Translations under genes and position numbers: made by a program
The notes under the pieces: model-generated
Database searches by the model: none
The model's input: the letters and a program-made list of their open reading frames with translations, nothing else
Told to the model about the DNA's origin: nothing
Shown: in pieces, positions 23,684-33,294 of the stretch
How positions within the stretch are numbered: position 1 is the stretch's first letter
Layout of the letters: each line of letters begins with the position of its first letter
Source: Rhizobium sp. CC-YZS058
GTDB taxonomy: Bacteria; Pseudomonadota; Alphaproteobacteria; Rhizobiales; Rhizobiaceae
DNA length: 64,000 nucleotides
Assembly: GCF_034720595.1 (NCBI RefSeq)
Contig: NZ_JAYESJ010000001.1
Coordinates: forward strand, 1,576,001 to 1,640,000
Reading direction: 5' to 3'

Positions 23684-25585
23684 CTACCGTGCCGCGCTGG
23701 CTGCACGCGGGCGGGCGGGTGCTCTTGAGGGCGCCGTCGTGCGCTCGGTCGTTCCCATGTGCCGCGCGACGCTGTGCAGGGCGCCACTGTGCCCAGATGC
23801 CTGCTCCATGATGCGGAACGTTGCCACCAGGCTGCGCAGCGTCTCCGCCTGCTCCGCCAACGTTCCGGCGGCATGGGTCGTTTGTTCGACCATGGCCGCA
23901 TTCTTCTGCGTCGTCTCGTCCATCTGGTTTACGGCCACGTTGATTTCCGCAAGGCCGGTCTTTTGCTCGTTGGCCGCCAGCGCGATCGCGTCCATCTCGT
24001 CGTTGATGTTGCGGATAAAGCCTCCGATTGTCTGAAGGGCCTCTCCTGCGCTGCAGACGAGGCGAACACCGGACTGGACATGCTGGGAGGAGTTCTGGAT
24101 CAGAACCTTGATCTCCTTGGCGGCCTGGGCGGAACGCTGGGCCAGTTCGCGGACCTCCTGGGCGACGACCGCGAAGCCCTTGCCGGCTTCGCCCGCCCGC
24201 GCCGCCTCGACGCCTGCATTGAGCGCCAGAAGATTGGTCTGGAATGCGATTTCGTCGATGACGCCGATGATATCGAAGATCTGCGTCGAACTCTTCTCGA
24301 TCATCTGCATGGCGTCGACGGCCTGCGAAACGACCTCAGCGGAGTCGGCCGCTGCCTGGTTTGCGTTGAGGGCCACACGGCGTGCATCGTTCGTCCGCTC
24401 GGCGGAGCCGGCGACATTGCCGGTAATCTGCTCCAGGGCGGCAGCCGTCTCTTCAAGCGCTGCCGCCTGCTGTTCGGTGCGTCGGGAGAGGTCGTTTGCG
24501 CCGCTGGCGATCTCCTGCGTGCCGTCGTTCAGCACGATGATCGACTGTGTGATGCCGCTGAGGACCGAACTGAGCTTTCGGATCGAGCCGTTGAAGTCAT
24601 GCCGGAGGCCTTCGAATTCCGGCGCGAATTCCTGTTCGATCTGGACGGAGATGTCGCTGGAGGCCAGGCGCTGCAAGCCGGCCGCCAGAGCCTCGGTCAC
24701 CACTCTCAGTCGTTCCGCCGCTTCTGCGTCGGCCTGCGCCCGTGCGGCGGCCATTCTTCCCGTCGCGTCTCGAGCCTCCTCCGCCTGCTTTTCCAGTTCC
24801 GCTTTCGTTACCGCCGCCTGTCGGAAGACTTCGATCCCTCCCGCGATCAAGCCGATTTCATCGGTGCGCTCGCGGAAAGGGATAGGCGACTGGGTGTCGC
24901 CCGCAGCCAAGGCGCCGATGGCCTGGGTGATCCTGCGCAGCGGCTTCGAGATGCCGAGGAAGGCGAAGATCGTGGATCCCGCCACGATGACGAAGGTCAG
25001 GGCCGTCAGCAGGATCGAGATGAGCTGCGTCTTTGAATAGGCCGCCTGGCTTTCCTGGTAGGCTGCATCGGCGCCCTTTTGATTGATGTCGACCAACGCC
25101 GACAGCGTATCGGATGCCTCGTCGAACAGCGTCTTTCCCTTCCCTCTGAAGAGAAGGGTGGCCTGTTCGTTCATGTTCTGCCGTGAAAGGGCGATCACCT
25201 GGCTGATGAGCTGCGTGTAGGCGGCCCATTGGGTGGCGAACTTGTCATAAGTGGCGCGCTCCTCGGACGATGAGATGAGGGGTTCATAGCGGTGGCGCAG
25301 CGAAGCAATCGATGAACTGACGGCGGCGGTGTCACGCTCGGCCGCTGCCATCTCGTCTTTCGTTTTCGAAAGGATATGGGCCGCTTCCGCAATCCGCTGG
25401 TCCGAGGTTGCTGTGTTCAGCGCATTGACCAGATTGATCGACGGCATCCAGTTTTCCGAAAACTGGCGGGTGGCGTCATTGGTGGTGCTGAGCCCCGACA
25501 GGCTCGCATAAGAGATCGCGCCGGAGGTCAGCAGGATCGCCGCGAAAACGGCGCCCAAAAGCAGTCTGATGCTTGGCCTTTTCAT
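23684..25585 (-). CDS. Methyl-accepting chemotaxis protein
   Basis: A 633-residue inner-membrane chemoreceptor. An N-terminal helix (residues 8-28) anchors a periplasmic domain of about 160 residues that looks all-helical (four-helix bundle type). A second membrane helix near 190-212, a HAMP domain ([20 protein letters not shown]) and a second HAMP-like stretch near 290-340 follow. The signalling tip is [38 protein letters not shown]. The last about 40 residues are a Pro/Ala-rich tail without a CheR-binding pentapeptide. It would control CheA and swimming. The ligand is unknown. Confidence 0.95.
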   Translation of the reverse strand: MKRPSIRLLLGAVFAAILLTSGAISYASLSGLSTTNDATRQFSENWMPSINLVNALNTATSDQRIAEAAHILSKTKDEMAAAERDTAAVSSSIASLRHRYEPLISSSEERATYDKFATQWAAYTQLISQVIALSRQNMNEQATLLFRGKGKTLFDEASDTLSALVDINQKGADAAYQESQAAYSKTQLISILLTALTFVIVAGSTIFAFLGISKPLRRITQAIGALAAGDTQSPIPFRERTDEIGLIAGGIEVFRQAAVTKAELEKQAEEARDATGRMAAARAQADAEAAERLRVVTEALAAGLQRLASSDISVQIEQEFAPEFEGLRHDFNGSIRKLSSVLSGITQSIIVLNDGTQEIASGANDLSRRTEQQAAALEETAAALEQITGNVAGSAERTNDARRVALNANQAAADSAEVVSQAVDAMQMIEKSSTQIFDIIGVIDEIAFQTNLLALNAGVEAARAGEAGKGFAVVAQEVRELAQRSAQAAKEIKVLIQNSSQHVQSGVRLVCSAGEALQTIGGFIRNINDEMDAIALAANEQKTGLAEINVAVNQMDETTQKNAAMVEQTTHAAGTLAEQAETLRSLVATFRIMEQASGHSGALHSVARHMGTTERTTAPSRAPARPRAASAAR

Positions 25586-25688
25586 CGTCGTCTCCAGGAT
25601 CTGAATCGGTTAGAGACGGCATGAATATGGTGTTTCACTTAAGTATGGTTTAAGGCTCCGGCCTTCCCGCGCCTTCGTCGATTTCGGA

Positions 25689-25868
25689 CTATTCCCGCAG
25701 CGACCGGAAACCGATGTCCTTCTGTGTCTCGTAATCGAGGCGCACGGTGAAATGGGCCGCCCAGCGGGCGGCGAGCCCGTCCCGGATCATAGCGCAGAAG
25801 CGGAACAGCCGAGCGGGAAAACCGGTCTGCTTGTCCATGGCGGGGTGAGACGTCTGAAACAATGTCAT
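25689..25868 (-). CDS. Small conserved-looking protein (59 aa)
   Basis: A 59-residue protein with an amphipathic middle (RLFRFCAMIRDGLAARWAAHF) and an end, RLDYETQKDIGFRSL, that loosely recalls the Arg/Asp/Ile pattern of DUF1127 proteins. AAAGGA precedes ATG 25868 by about nine bases, which favours this start over an ATG 108 bases upstream. I do not claim the DUF1127 family. It lies just upstream of the chemoreceptor gene on the same strand, 103 bases away, and may be independent. Confidence 0.55.
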   Translation of the reverse strand: MTLFQTSHPAMDKQTGFPARLFRFCAMIRDGLAARWAAHFTVRLDYETQKDIGFRSLRE

Positions 25869-26265
25869 TGCATGGGTCCTTTCGGTTCTCGGGGAGCAGA
25901 AAGGTCGCGACCATAAGAGGAAGGTAGCGCGGCCTGATCGATCATTCAAACGAATAGGTCTTATGGCTGGGATCACGGATTTTGATCATCCAGGCCAAGG
26001 TCCTTGTGAAGGACGGGTGGCAGAGTCCGACGCAACCCATCTCTCGTGTGGTGGTGCCGATACCGCTGGAGGCGGTCTACCAACCGGGCAAGCAAGTCCC
26101 ATCGTGTTGTTGGTCGCCGTGCTGGCTGTGCACTCATCGCTGTTCTCCTTTTAAGTCACAGCCGAACGGGGCGCTGATCCGATGCCTTGACCTTGATGCC
26201 GAAATCAGGTTCAATCAAACGAAATCAAATGGGCTTAGCATTCAGAATTTTTGATGGAGGCAGGC
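25869..26265. other. Intergenic region between the small gene and the LysR gene
   Basis: About 397 bp without a convincing gene. It must hold promoters for the divergent genes at 25868 and 26266. The segment 25985-26110 is GC-rich with a TGGTGCCGATACCGCTGG stretch and short inverted repeats, so a small RNA is possible, but I see no terminator that would support one. Confidence 0.3.
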
Positions 26266-27150
26266 ATGAATATGATGCTGCGGCACGTGTTGCCGATGCT
26301 CGAACTCGACGTGCTGCGCACCTTCGTGGCCATTGCCGAAACCGGGAATTTCACCACGGCCGCCGAGGCGGTCTACCGCACGCCCTCGGCTGTTTCGATG
26401 CAGATCAAGAAGCTCGAGGAAACGCTGGGCGCGACGCTGTTTCTGCGGGATGCGCGCTCGGTCTCGCTGACGCCAAAGGGGGAAATTCTGCTCGTCTATG
26501 CGCGGCGGATGATCGCGCTGAACAACGAGACCGTCACACGCTTCCTGCTGCCGGACATGAACGGCGTGGTGCGGGTCGGGGCGCCGGAGGATCTCGGCGA
26601 GCGCATTCTGCCGGAAGTGCTGCGCAAATTCGCCGAATGCTATCCGAATGTCACCGTCGATGTGATGATCGGCACCTCATCCGTCATGCGCAAGCGGGTC
26701 GAGGAGCATCGGCTCGACATCGCCATCTACAATTGCTTTCACAAGGAAGCGACGCGCGAGAACGAGATCCTGATGGAGGAGAAGCTCGTCTGGGTCGGGA
26801 CGCGCAACGGCTCCGCCCATTTGCGCAATCCGCTGCCGGTTTCGATGTGGGAGGAGGGCTGCGTCTGGCGTCAGGACGCCACTGAACGCCTGGCCACGAT
26901 CGGGCGGGACTTCCGCATCGCATTCCTGAGCGCCCATACGACGGGCCAGAAGGCCGCCATCATTGCCGACCTCGCGGTCGCTCCGCTCCCGCGCTATCTG
27001 GTTCAGGGGGAATTGACCGAGCTCGGCCCGGCGGAGGGCCTGCCGGAACTGGGCAGCTATCTGATCGGCATGTGCGTCGAGGAGAACGCCGCCGCCCCCG
27101 TGCTCGCCGTCGCCGACCATGTCCGCACGGCCTTCCGGTCCCTGCTCTGA
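26266..27150 (+). CDS. LysR-type transcriptional regulator
   Basis: A 294-residue LysR regulator. The winged helix-turn-helix is at residues about 10-70 (LELDVLRTFVAIAETGNFTTAAEAVYRTPSAVSMQIKKLEETLG), followed by an effector-binding domain (about 95-290). ATG 26266 is preferred because GGAGG lies five bases upstream; a TTG at 26251 would add five residues. The gene stands alone and is convergent with the topoisomerase gene (nine bases apart). Its target is unknown. The one-carbon cluster starts 1.2 kb downstream on the other strand, so control of that cluster is possible but unproven. Confidence 0.9.
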   Translation: MNMMLRHVLPMLELDVLRTFVAIAETGNFTTAAEAVYRTPSAVSMQIKKLEETLGATLFLRDARSVSLTPKGEILLVYARRMIALNNETVTRFLLPDMNGVVRVGAPEDLGERILPEVLRKFAECYPNVTVDVMIGTSSVMRKRVEEHRLDIAIYNCFHKEATRENEILMEEKLVWVGTRNGSAHLRNPLPVSMWEEGCVWRQDATERLATIGRDFRIAFLSAHTTGQKAAIIADLAVAPLPRYLVQGELTELGPAEGLPELGSYLIGMCVEENAAAPVLAVADHVRTAFRSLL

Positions 27151-27159
27151 CGAAAGGGC

Positions 27160-28251
27160 TTACGCGCTGTCCGTCTGTTTCAGCCAGCGCATGACCTTGA
27201 TCTCGTCGTCGTTCATCCACCGGGTCAGCGTGTTGCTCGTGCTGCGGCGCATGCGGCGCAGCTCCATCAGCGCACCGGACTCGAAATCCTCGAAGACGCG
27301 GGGATGAATGTAGGAGCTGCGGCAGACGGCGCGGGTGTTGACGAGCGACGCGGCGATCGCATCCACCGCCTCGTTCATCTGCTTCTTGCGCAGCCTTTCG
27401 CTCGGGGCCGGATCGACGCTCGAAAGGGCCGTCGCGGCCATCTGCGTGGCGCCCCAGGTGCGGAACTGGCGCGAGGAAAACTCGCCGCCCGAGGCTTCCC
27501 GGATATAGGCGTTGACGTCCTGCGATCGGATCGGATGGCTGTGTCCGTCATCGTCCAGGTACTGGAAGAGGTTCTGGCCTGGCAGTTCCTGAAGTGTGCG
27601 GATGATGCGGGTGATCCGCCGGTCGGAATGGCTGAGCCGCCATTCCTTGCCCGACTTGCCCTTGAAGCGAAAATGCACGCTGGACCCGTCGATCTTGACA
27701 TGGCGGTTGCGCAGGGTCGTCAGCCCGAAGGAGCCGTTCTCTTCCGCATAGACGCTGTTGCCGACGCGGATGAACAGGTGGTCGAGCAGCCAGACGACGG
27801 TAGCGAGCGCCTTGTCCATGCCGGGGCTTCGTAGCTTCAGGTCATGGTCCACGCGCTCGCGGATGCGGGGCAGGCGGGCGGCGAAGCTCGGCAGCAGGGC
27901 GAATTTCGCCTTGCCGCGCTCGGCATGCCAGTCGGGATGGTAGCGATATTGCTTGCGGCCGCGCGCGTCCACGCCGATTGCCTGGAGATGGCTGTTCGGC
28001 ACGGGCGAGATCAGCACTTCGGTGTAGGCCGGGGGAATGGCGAGCGCCGCGATCCGCGATATCTCGCTCTCTTCGCTGATGCGCTTGCCGTCGGCGTCGT
28101 AATAGAGGAAGCCGTTCTTGCCCTGTTTGCGCGTGATGCCTGCCTCGAGCTTGTCGAGATAGACGAGTTCGGGGGCCGGCGTGTCCTGCACGGTTCCGGC
28201 GCTGGCTTTCTTCCGGATGGAAGCGGAGATGGAGGCGGTGATCTGGTCCAC
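27160..28251 (-). CDS. DNA topoisomerase IB (poxvirus-like, bacterial)
   Basis: A 363-residue type IB topoisomerase that relaxes supercoils through a 3'-phosphotyrosyl intermediate. Landmarks: N-terminal ITRKQGKNGFLYYDADGKRIS, the beta strand with VHFRFKGKSGKEW (catalytic Lys), EFSSRQFRTWGATQMAA (catalytic Arg), and the nucleophile Tyr in SSYIHPRVFE near residue 314. No in-frame ATG fits the start; GTG 28251 is chosen because homology begins there, although its ribosome site is weak. It lies 65 bases downstream of the corrinoid activator gene on the same strand and may be read through from it. Confidence 0.9.
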   Translation of the reverse strand: MDQITASISASIRKKASAGTVQDTPAPELVYLDKLEAGITRKQGKNGFLYYDADGKRISEESEISRIAALAIPPAYTEVLISPVPNSHLQAIGVDARGRKQYRYHPDWHAERGKAKFALLPSFAARLPRIRERVDHDLKLRSPGMDKALATVVWLLDHLFIRVGNSVYAEENGSFGLTTLRNRHVKIDGSSVHFRFKGKSGKEWRLSHSDRRITRIIRTLQELPGQNLFQYLDDDGHSHPIRSQDVNAYIREASGGEFSSRQFRTWGATQMAATALSSVDPAPSERLRKKQMNEAVDAIAASLVNTRAVCRSSYIHPRVFEDFESGALMELRRMRRSTSNTLTRWMNDDEIKVMRWLKQTDSA

Positions 28252-28316
28252 AGTGCGGTGAAAACTCGGCCGCCGCTGCGAAGTTCCACGCTGTCCGCAG
28301 CCTCTTTGTAAACCGC

Positions 28317-30341
28317 TCAGTCGCGGCTGCGTCGGCGCCGTCGTCCCCCCGTCTCGCCTGTGTCGGACGAGGTCCGGCGTTCGGGCAGCGTGACGACGTG
28401 GGCCAGATGCGGGAAGGCATCCACCTTGTTGGGCAGCGCCATGGCGGCGACGAAATGATCCTGGAATTTCGGCTCCAGCGCCGTCTCGATCTTCTCGATC
28501 CTGCGCACGGTGTCCTCGATCTCGCGACGGTAGCCGCGGTTGAGCAGGCACATGCGCGCCCCCGTTCCCGCCGCATTGCCGACCGCTTTGACGCGGTCGA
28601 GATCGCAATCGGGGATCAGCCCCAGCACCATCGCATATTTGGGGTCGATGAAGGTGCCGAAAGCGCCGGCAAGCCCGATGCGGTCGACATGGTCGACGCC
28701 CTGCTTGTCCATCAGCAGCTTGACGCCGGCATAAAGCGCCGCCTTGGCGAGCTGGATGGCGCGGATGTCGTTCTGCGTCACCGTGATGCGCTGGGCGCCC
28801 TCGTGCAGCAGATAGGAAAAGGTTCGGCCATTGCTGAGGATCCGCGGCGAGCGCGCGGCGAGCGTTCCGTCGATCACGCCGTCTTCGGAAAGCACGCCGG
28901 CAAGAAAGAGCTCCGCCACCACCTCGATGATCGCCGACCCGCAGATGCCGGTGATGCCGACGCCGGCTGCAGCCTCGGCAAAGCCCGGCTCGTCCGACCA
29001 GGGCTCGATGCCGATAACGCGGAAGCGCGGCTCCAGCGTGGCAGGATCGATGCGCACCCGCTCGATCGCGCCCGGCGCAGCCCGCTGGCCGGACGAGATT
29101 TCCGCGCCTTCGAAGGCCGGGCCGGTTGGCGAGGAGGCGGCGACGGTACGCGCCGCATTGCCAAGCACGATCTCGGCATTCGTGCCGATATCGACCAGCA
29201 GCATCATCTCGTCCTGCCGGTGCGGCCCTTCCGTCAGCGTTGCCGCCGCGGCATCGGCGCCGACATGGCCGGCAATACAAGGCAAGACATAGACCCGCGA
29301 CCCGGCGTTGAGCGGCAGCCCGATCTCTGAGGCCTTGAGCGTGACGGCACCGGAGACGGCGAGCGCGAAGGGGGCGCCGCCAAGCTCCGTCGGGTCGATG
29401 CCGAGGAAAAGGTGGTGCATGATCGGATTGCCGACGAAGACGGCATCGAGAATATCGGCACGGCTGATGCCGCCTTCGGCGCAGACGCGATCGATCAGCC
29501 CGTTCAGCGCCTCGCGCACGGCCAGCGTCATTGCCTCGCGCCCGTCCGGGTTCATCATCACATAGGAGACACGGCTCATCAGATCCTCGCCGAAGCGGAT
29601 CTGCGGATTGGAGGTGCCGGCGGAAGCGAGCGTGCGGCCGGAGAGCAGCGAGGACAGATGCATGGCGATCGTCGTCGAGCCGATATCGCAGGCAATCCCG
29701 TACGCCTCGTTCTTCAGCCCCGGATACAGCGCGATCAGCCGCGCCCGCTCGCCCTCGCTATCCTTGTGGATCGCTGCGGTCACCTTCCACTCGCCGGCGC
29801 GCAGCGTCTTCTGCAGGCCGGGGAGCAGGTGGAAATCGACGTCGAGCGCCTCGTAGCCCCAGTCGGCGGAAAGCGCCGCCTTCAGCCGGTCGAGATCGCC
29901 GAGCGGCTTGTGCATGTCCGGCTCTTCCACCTCGACATAGCACATATGGACGGCCGGATCGCGGGCGATCACCCGCCCGTCGCTTTCCTTGCGCACCACC
30001 TGCGCATTGACAGCCACATCCTGCGGCACGTCGATAACGAGATCGCCAGCAATGGTGGCCGAACAGGAGAGACGGCGCCCGTCCTTCAAATCGCGCAGGG
30101 CCGCATAGCGCTCTTCCTTCGGCCCGAAGGGGGACAGATGGTCCTTGGCCGATGTGATGCCGTGCTTGGCAAACTGCCCCTCCTGCACCTCGACCTGGCA
30201 GCGCCCGCAAATGCCCCGCCCGCCGCAGACACTTTCGACATAGACACCGAGCGACCGCGCCGCTTCCAGCACATTGGTCCCCACCGGAAACCGACCCCGC
30301 CGGCCGGAGGGCATGAAAAGGACGAGGGGGTGATCGGTCAT
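28317..30341 (-). CDS. Corrinoid activation protein (RACo/RamA type: 2Fe-2S plus ASKHA/DUF4445)
   Basis: A 674-residue ATP-dependent reactivator that would return Co(II) corrinoid to Co(I). The N-terminal 2Fe-2S domain has Cys in CGGRGICGRC with a fourth in RLSCSA near residue 93. The ASKHA-type ATPase region carries GIACDIGSTTIAMHL near 216, LLVDIGTNAEIVLG near 389 and GLAGAFGTF near 575. This layout is that of RACo of acetogens and its DUF4445 relatives. The C-terminus ends in a short Arg-rich tail (GGRRRRRSRD). Its ATG overlaps the toxin gene stop by four bases (ATGA). It is the last pathway gene of the minus-strand C1 array. Electron source in this organism is unknown. Confidence 0.88.
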   Translation of the reverse strand: MTDHPLVLFMPSGRRGRFPVGTNVLEAARSLGVYVESVCGGRGICGRCQVEVQEGQFAKHGITSAKDHLSPFGPKEERYAALRDLKDGRRLSCSATIAGDLVIDVPQDVAVNAQVVRKESDGRVIARDPAVHMCYVEVEEPDMHKPLGDLDRLKAALSADWGYEALDVDFHLLPGLQKTLRAGEWKVTAAIHKDSEGERARLIALYPGLKNEAYGIACDIGSTTIAMHLSSLLSGRTLASAGTSNPQIRFGEDLMSRVSYVMMNPDGREAMTLAVREALNGLIDRVCAEGGISRADILDAVFVGNPIMHHLFLGIDPTELGGAPFALAVSGAVTLKASEIGLPLNAGSRVYVLPCIAGHVGADAAAATLTEGPHRQDEMMLLVDIGTNAEIVLGNAARTVAASSPTGPAFEGAEISSGQRAAPGAIERVRIDPATLEPRFRVIGIEPWSDEPGFAEAAAGVGITGICGSAIIEVVAELFLAGVLSEDGVIDGTLAARSPRILSNGRTFSYLLHEGAQRITVTQNDIRAIQLAKAALYAGVKLLMDKQGVDHVDRIGLAGAFGTFIDPKYAMVLGLIPDCDLDRVKAVGNAAGTGARMCLLNRGYRREIEDTVRRIEKIETALEPKFQDHFVAAMALPNKVDAFPHLAHVVTLPERRTSSDTGETGGRRRRRSRD

Positions 30342-30730
30342 GATGGTCTTTCTGGTCGGGCCTTGGGCTCACCGTAATCGAGCGGCTGGTGCCGCTCCAT
30401 CTCCATCGCGTCATGGACTATGCGGCCCACGCCGATCAAGCCGGGCTCGATGACGCGATAGATAAGAAGATGGCGTGGGCTTTCGACGGTCCTATTGTCG
30501 ATGCGCGCACGGTCGCGACTGTGGCGCAGGTGGTACGTGCGGACTGCCGGCCCCAGCTCGGGCCGATCGACGCTGCCGATGCGCAATGGATCTGCGGCGA
30601 CGTCGTCCAGAGCTATCAGAATCAGTGCTTGGTAGCGCTGCCGCGCTGCGCGCCCAAACCGCCGCTCCGACCATTCCAGAATATCGACGACATCGGCGCG
30701 AGCCTGACGCGAAAGGCGATAGCGAGGCAT
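30338..30730 (-). CDS. ParE/RelE-superfamily toxin
   Basis: A 130-residue protein with the ParE-type N-terminus YRLSRQARADVVDILEWSERRFG and a strand-rich core ending HLLIYRVIEPGLIGVGRIVHD. ParE toxins of this group poison gyrase; RelE relatives cleave mRNA. The tail after HDAMEMERHQ is about 20 residues longer than usual. The antitoxin gene lies four bases upstream, the usual order. Its stop codon overlaps the ATG of the corrinoid activator gene (ATGA), so its translation may be coupled to a metabolic gene, which is odd for a toxin-antitoxin pair. Confidence 0.82.
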   Translation of the reverse strand: MPRYRLSRQARADVVDILEWSERRFGRAARQRYQALILIALDDVAADPLRIGSVDRPELGPAVRTYHLRHSRDRARIDNRTVESPRHLLIYRVIEPGLIGVGRIVHDAMEMERHQPLDYGEPKARPERPS

Positions 30731-30734
30731 CGGC

Positions 30735-31028
30735 TCACGAGGCGGACCTGGCGACCCGCGCTTGGGCTTGCTGGCCGAGCGTCTCCATCAGTTCCTCGAG
30801 CCCCTCGCTATCCACCTCAAGAAAATCGCCACCGTCTAGCTGATCGAAACCTATCTTCGCGGCCTCGGCAAGGGCAAAGCGCTTGGCCGCCTCCAGACAA
30901 TCCCTTTCCTCGATGAGGCGGATTCCCTCGCTCAAGACCTCACTGGCGTTGCGGTAGCGCCCGGACTCCACGAGCCGGTCAACAATCTCTGCATTATCGT
31001 CGGTAAGAGATACATGTCGATTAGGCAT
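30735..31028 (-). CDS. ParD-like ribbon-helix-helix antitoxin
   Basis: A 97-residue protein with the ParD/CopG ribbon-helix-helix at residues 1-45 (RHVSLTDDNAEIVDRLVESGRYRNASEVLSEGIRLIEER) and an acidic C-terminal part suited to bind the toxin. ATG 31028 is chosen because the strand of the RHH starts right there; an upstream ATG at 31064 would add 12 residues. It starts 97 bases after the methyltransferase gene on the same strand. It probably represses its own promoter in that gap. Confidence 0.83.
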   Translation of the reverse strand: MPNRHVSLTDDNAEIVDRLVESGRYRNASEVLSEGIRLIEERDCLEAAKRFALAEAAKIGFDQLDGGDFLEVDSEGLEELMETLGQQAQARVARSAS

Positions 31029-31125
31029 CGCGAGCTCCGTTTCCTCGATCCCTTCTATAGCCAATAAGGAGACTCTCCAAGAGGGGAGGCTCGGCGTTGA
31101 CGACCGTCACGACGCCGGTCACGCG

Positions 31126-32091
31126 TCACTCCGTCTTCGCTCCCGCGCCGGCACGCGCCGCGCGGCCGCCGCGGCGGCCGGAGCTGGCGCCGGGGGCGGA
31201 GGTGGCGGCAGGGGCGGCGCCGGCCTCGGCCGGCTTATGGTCGCGATAGGTCATGATCCAGTTGCCGCAGTTCTGGTCGGTGCCAGTCAGCACGTTGGCG
31301 GCGCGCACGGCCTCCATTTCCTGCGGGCGGCAGGGGTTCATGATCGCGGACGTCATGCCGGCGCCGATGACCATGGGGATGAAGCCGGCATTGATGCCGT
31401 GGCGATGCGGAAGGCCGAAGGAAATATTGGAGAGGCCGCAGGTGGTGTTGACCTTGAGTTCCTCGCGCAAGCGGCGGAGCAGCGCGAAGACCTGACGGCC
31501 GGCATCGCCGAGAGCCCCGATCGGCATGACCAGCGGGTCGACCACCACATCCTCCGGCTTGATGCCGTGGTCCATGGCGCGCTCGACGATCTTCTTGGCC
31601 ACGGCGAAGCGCACGTCCGGATCCATGGAAATGCCGGTTTCGTCGTTGGAGATGGCGACGACCGGCACGTCGTATTTCTTGATCAGCGGCAGGATTGCCT
31701 CGAGCTTCTCCTCCTCGCCGGTGACGGAATTGACGAGCGGTCGGCCCTTGGCGACCTTGAGGCCGGCCTCGATGGCGGCGGTGACCGAACTGTCGATCGA
31801 CAACGGCACATCGACGAGGCCCTGAACGATCTCCAGCGTCTGGACGAGGAGGGCCGGCTCGGTGGCATTCGGATCGACGGCCGTCACGCCGGCATTGATG
31901 TCGAGCATGGTGGCGCCGGCGGCGACCTGTTCCAGCGCATCCTTGATGACCGTCTCGAAATTGCCGGCCACCATTTCCGCCGCCAGCTTCTTGCGCCCGG
32001 TCGGGTTGATGCGCTCGCCGATCACGCAGAAGGGCTGATCGAAGCCGATGATGATTTCACGCGTGGCGGACGCGACGATGGTGCGGGTCAT
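31126..32091 (-). CDS. Methyltetrahydrofolate:corrinoid methyltransferase (MtgA/AcsE-like, DHPS fold)
   Basis: A 321-residue TIM-barrel methyltransferase. Signature blocks of the pterin-binding family are FCVIGERINPTGRKKL at residues 21-36, AAGATMLDINAG, PLSIDSSVTAAIEAGL and VNTTCGLSNISFGLPHR. In acetogens and in MtgA the family moves a methyl group between a corrinoid protein and tetrahydrofolate; here the direction corrinoid to THF is expected. The last about 33 residues are a low-complexity Ala/Gly/Arg tail (GRRGGRAARAG) absent from typical relatives. It lies 90 bases downstream of the metF-like gene and upstream of the toxin-antitoxin pair. Confidence 0.88.
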   Translation of the reverse strand: MTRTIVASATREIIIGFDQPFCVIGERINPTGRKKLAAEMVAGNFETVIKDALEQVAAGATMLDINAGVTAVDPNATEPALLVQTLEIVQGLVDVPLSIDSSVTAAIEAGLKVAKGRPLVNSVTGEEEKLEAILPLIKKYDVPVVAISNDETGISMDPDVRFAVAKKIVERAMDHGIKPEDVVVDPLVMPIGALGDAGRQVFALLRRLREELKVNTTCGLSNISFGLPHRHGINAGFIPMVIGAGMTSAIMNPCRPQEMEAVRAANVLTGTDQNCGNWIMTYRDHKPAEAGAAPAATSAPGASSGRRGGRAARAGAGAKTE

Positions 32092-32181
32092 GCCTGGAAG
32101 TCTCCTCGATGATGTCGTGCAGCCGCTTCAGCCGGCCTGTGTCTGTCTTGAGCGCGACCGGAACCGGTCGCGGCGAACCTG

Positions 32182-33294
32182 TCAATGCGGCTGCCTGGCG
32201 GCCGTGCCGGCCATTTCCTGCTGGTCCTGGGTCTGGCCGTCGCGCAGCTCTTCCATGCGGTGCGCCACGGTCTCCTCGCCCGGATTGCGCTCGCGCCGCC
32301 AGGGCGTCCGCCCCTTCAGCACGCCGGATTCATGCACGATCTCCGCTACATATTCTTCCTGGCGGTAGGCCATGACGTGAACGCCCGAGACACCGGCAAT
32401 TTCCTTCACCTCGTTGATGATGTCGATGCAGAGCTGCTTGCCTTCCTTCTTCTGGTCGGCCGCGCCTTCGAGCCGGGCGATGATGGCGTCGGGAATATGG
32501 ACGCCGGGGACGCTCGCCCGCATCCAGCGCGCCGTGCGGGCCGAGGCGAGCGGCCCGACGCCGACCAGGATGAAGCACTTCTCGTCGAAGCCCAGATCGC
32601 GAACGCGCTCCATATAGCGGCGGAACATCGGCACGTCGAAGCAATACTGGCTCTGGACGAACTGCGCCCCGGCCTCGATCTTCTTGCCCAGCCGGTGGGG
32701 GCGGAAATCGTAAGGGGGCGCGAAGGGGTTGATCGCGCCGCCCAGGAAGACCTGGGGCGGCGAGGTGAGCTTGCGGCCGGAGAGGAACTTCGACTGGTCG
32801 CGCATGATCCGCACGGTCTCGAGCAGCGACATGCAGTCGAGATCGAAGACCGGCTTGGCGCCCGGCTGGTCGCCGGCCTGCACGCCGTCGCCGGTGAGGC
32901 AGAGGATATTGGCCACGCCCATTGCCGCCGCACCCAGCACGTCGCCCTGGATGGCGATGCGGTTCTTGTCGCGGCAGGCGATCTGCATGATCGGCGCATA
33001 GCCCATGCGGGTCAGCAGCGCGCAGATGCCGACCGACGACATGTGGCAGTTGGCCCCCGAGGCATCGACCGCATTGATGCCGTCCACCCAGCCCTCGAAG
33101 ATCGCAGCGCGGGCATAGACCTCTTCCGGGTCGGCGCTGTCGGGCGGATTGAGCTCGGCGGTGACGGCGAACTCGCCGCGCCGGAGCACCCGCTCCAAGC
33201 GCCCGCGCGAGGAGTGGCCGGGCAGGGGATCGAGCGGCAGGTGTCGGCCAAGCGGGTTTTCATCGTAATGGGGGAAAAGCGGCGGCTCAGCCAT
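32182..33294 (-). CDS. Methylenetetrahydrofolate reductase, MetF-like
   Basis: A 370-residue TIM-barrel enzyme interconverting 5-methyl-THF and 5,10-methylene-THF. Family blocks: EFAVTAELNPPDSADPEEV near residue 40 (the Glu corresponds to the catalytic acid), NILCLTGDG, FLGGAINPF and AQFVQSQYCFDV. ATG 33294 overlaps the stop of the MetV-like gene by eight bases (ATGGCTGA), implying coupled translation. The combination with a MetV partner is the arrangement of acetogens, where MetVF reduces methylene-THF. In this aerobic setting the oxidative direction is more likely. The usual biosynthetic MetF for methionine may be encoded elsewhere. Confidence 0.88.
   Translation of the reverse strand: MAEPPLFPHYDENPLGRHLPLDPLPGHSSRGRLERVLRRGEFAVTAELNPPDSADPEEVYARAAIFEGWVDGINAVDASGANCHMSSVGICALLTRMGYAPIMQIACRDKNRIAIQGDVLGAAAMGVANILCLTGDGVQAGDQPGAKPVFDLDCMSLLETVRIMRDQSKFLSGRKLTSPPQVFLGGAINPFAPPYDFRPHRLGKKIEAGAQFVQSQYCFDVPMFRRYMERVRDLGFDEKCFILVGVGPLASARTARWMRASVPGVHIPDAIIARLEGAADQKKEGKQLCIDIINEVKEIAGVSGVHVMAYRQEEYVAEIVHESGVLKGRTPWRRERNPGEETVAHRMEELRDGQTQDQQEMAGTAARQPH

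Noticed and set aside
25963..26154. 63-codon plus-strand frame upstream of the LysR gene
   Set aside because: No ribosome site and no plausible protein features; region left as intergenic.
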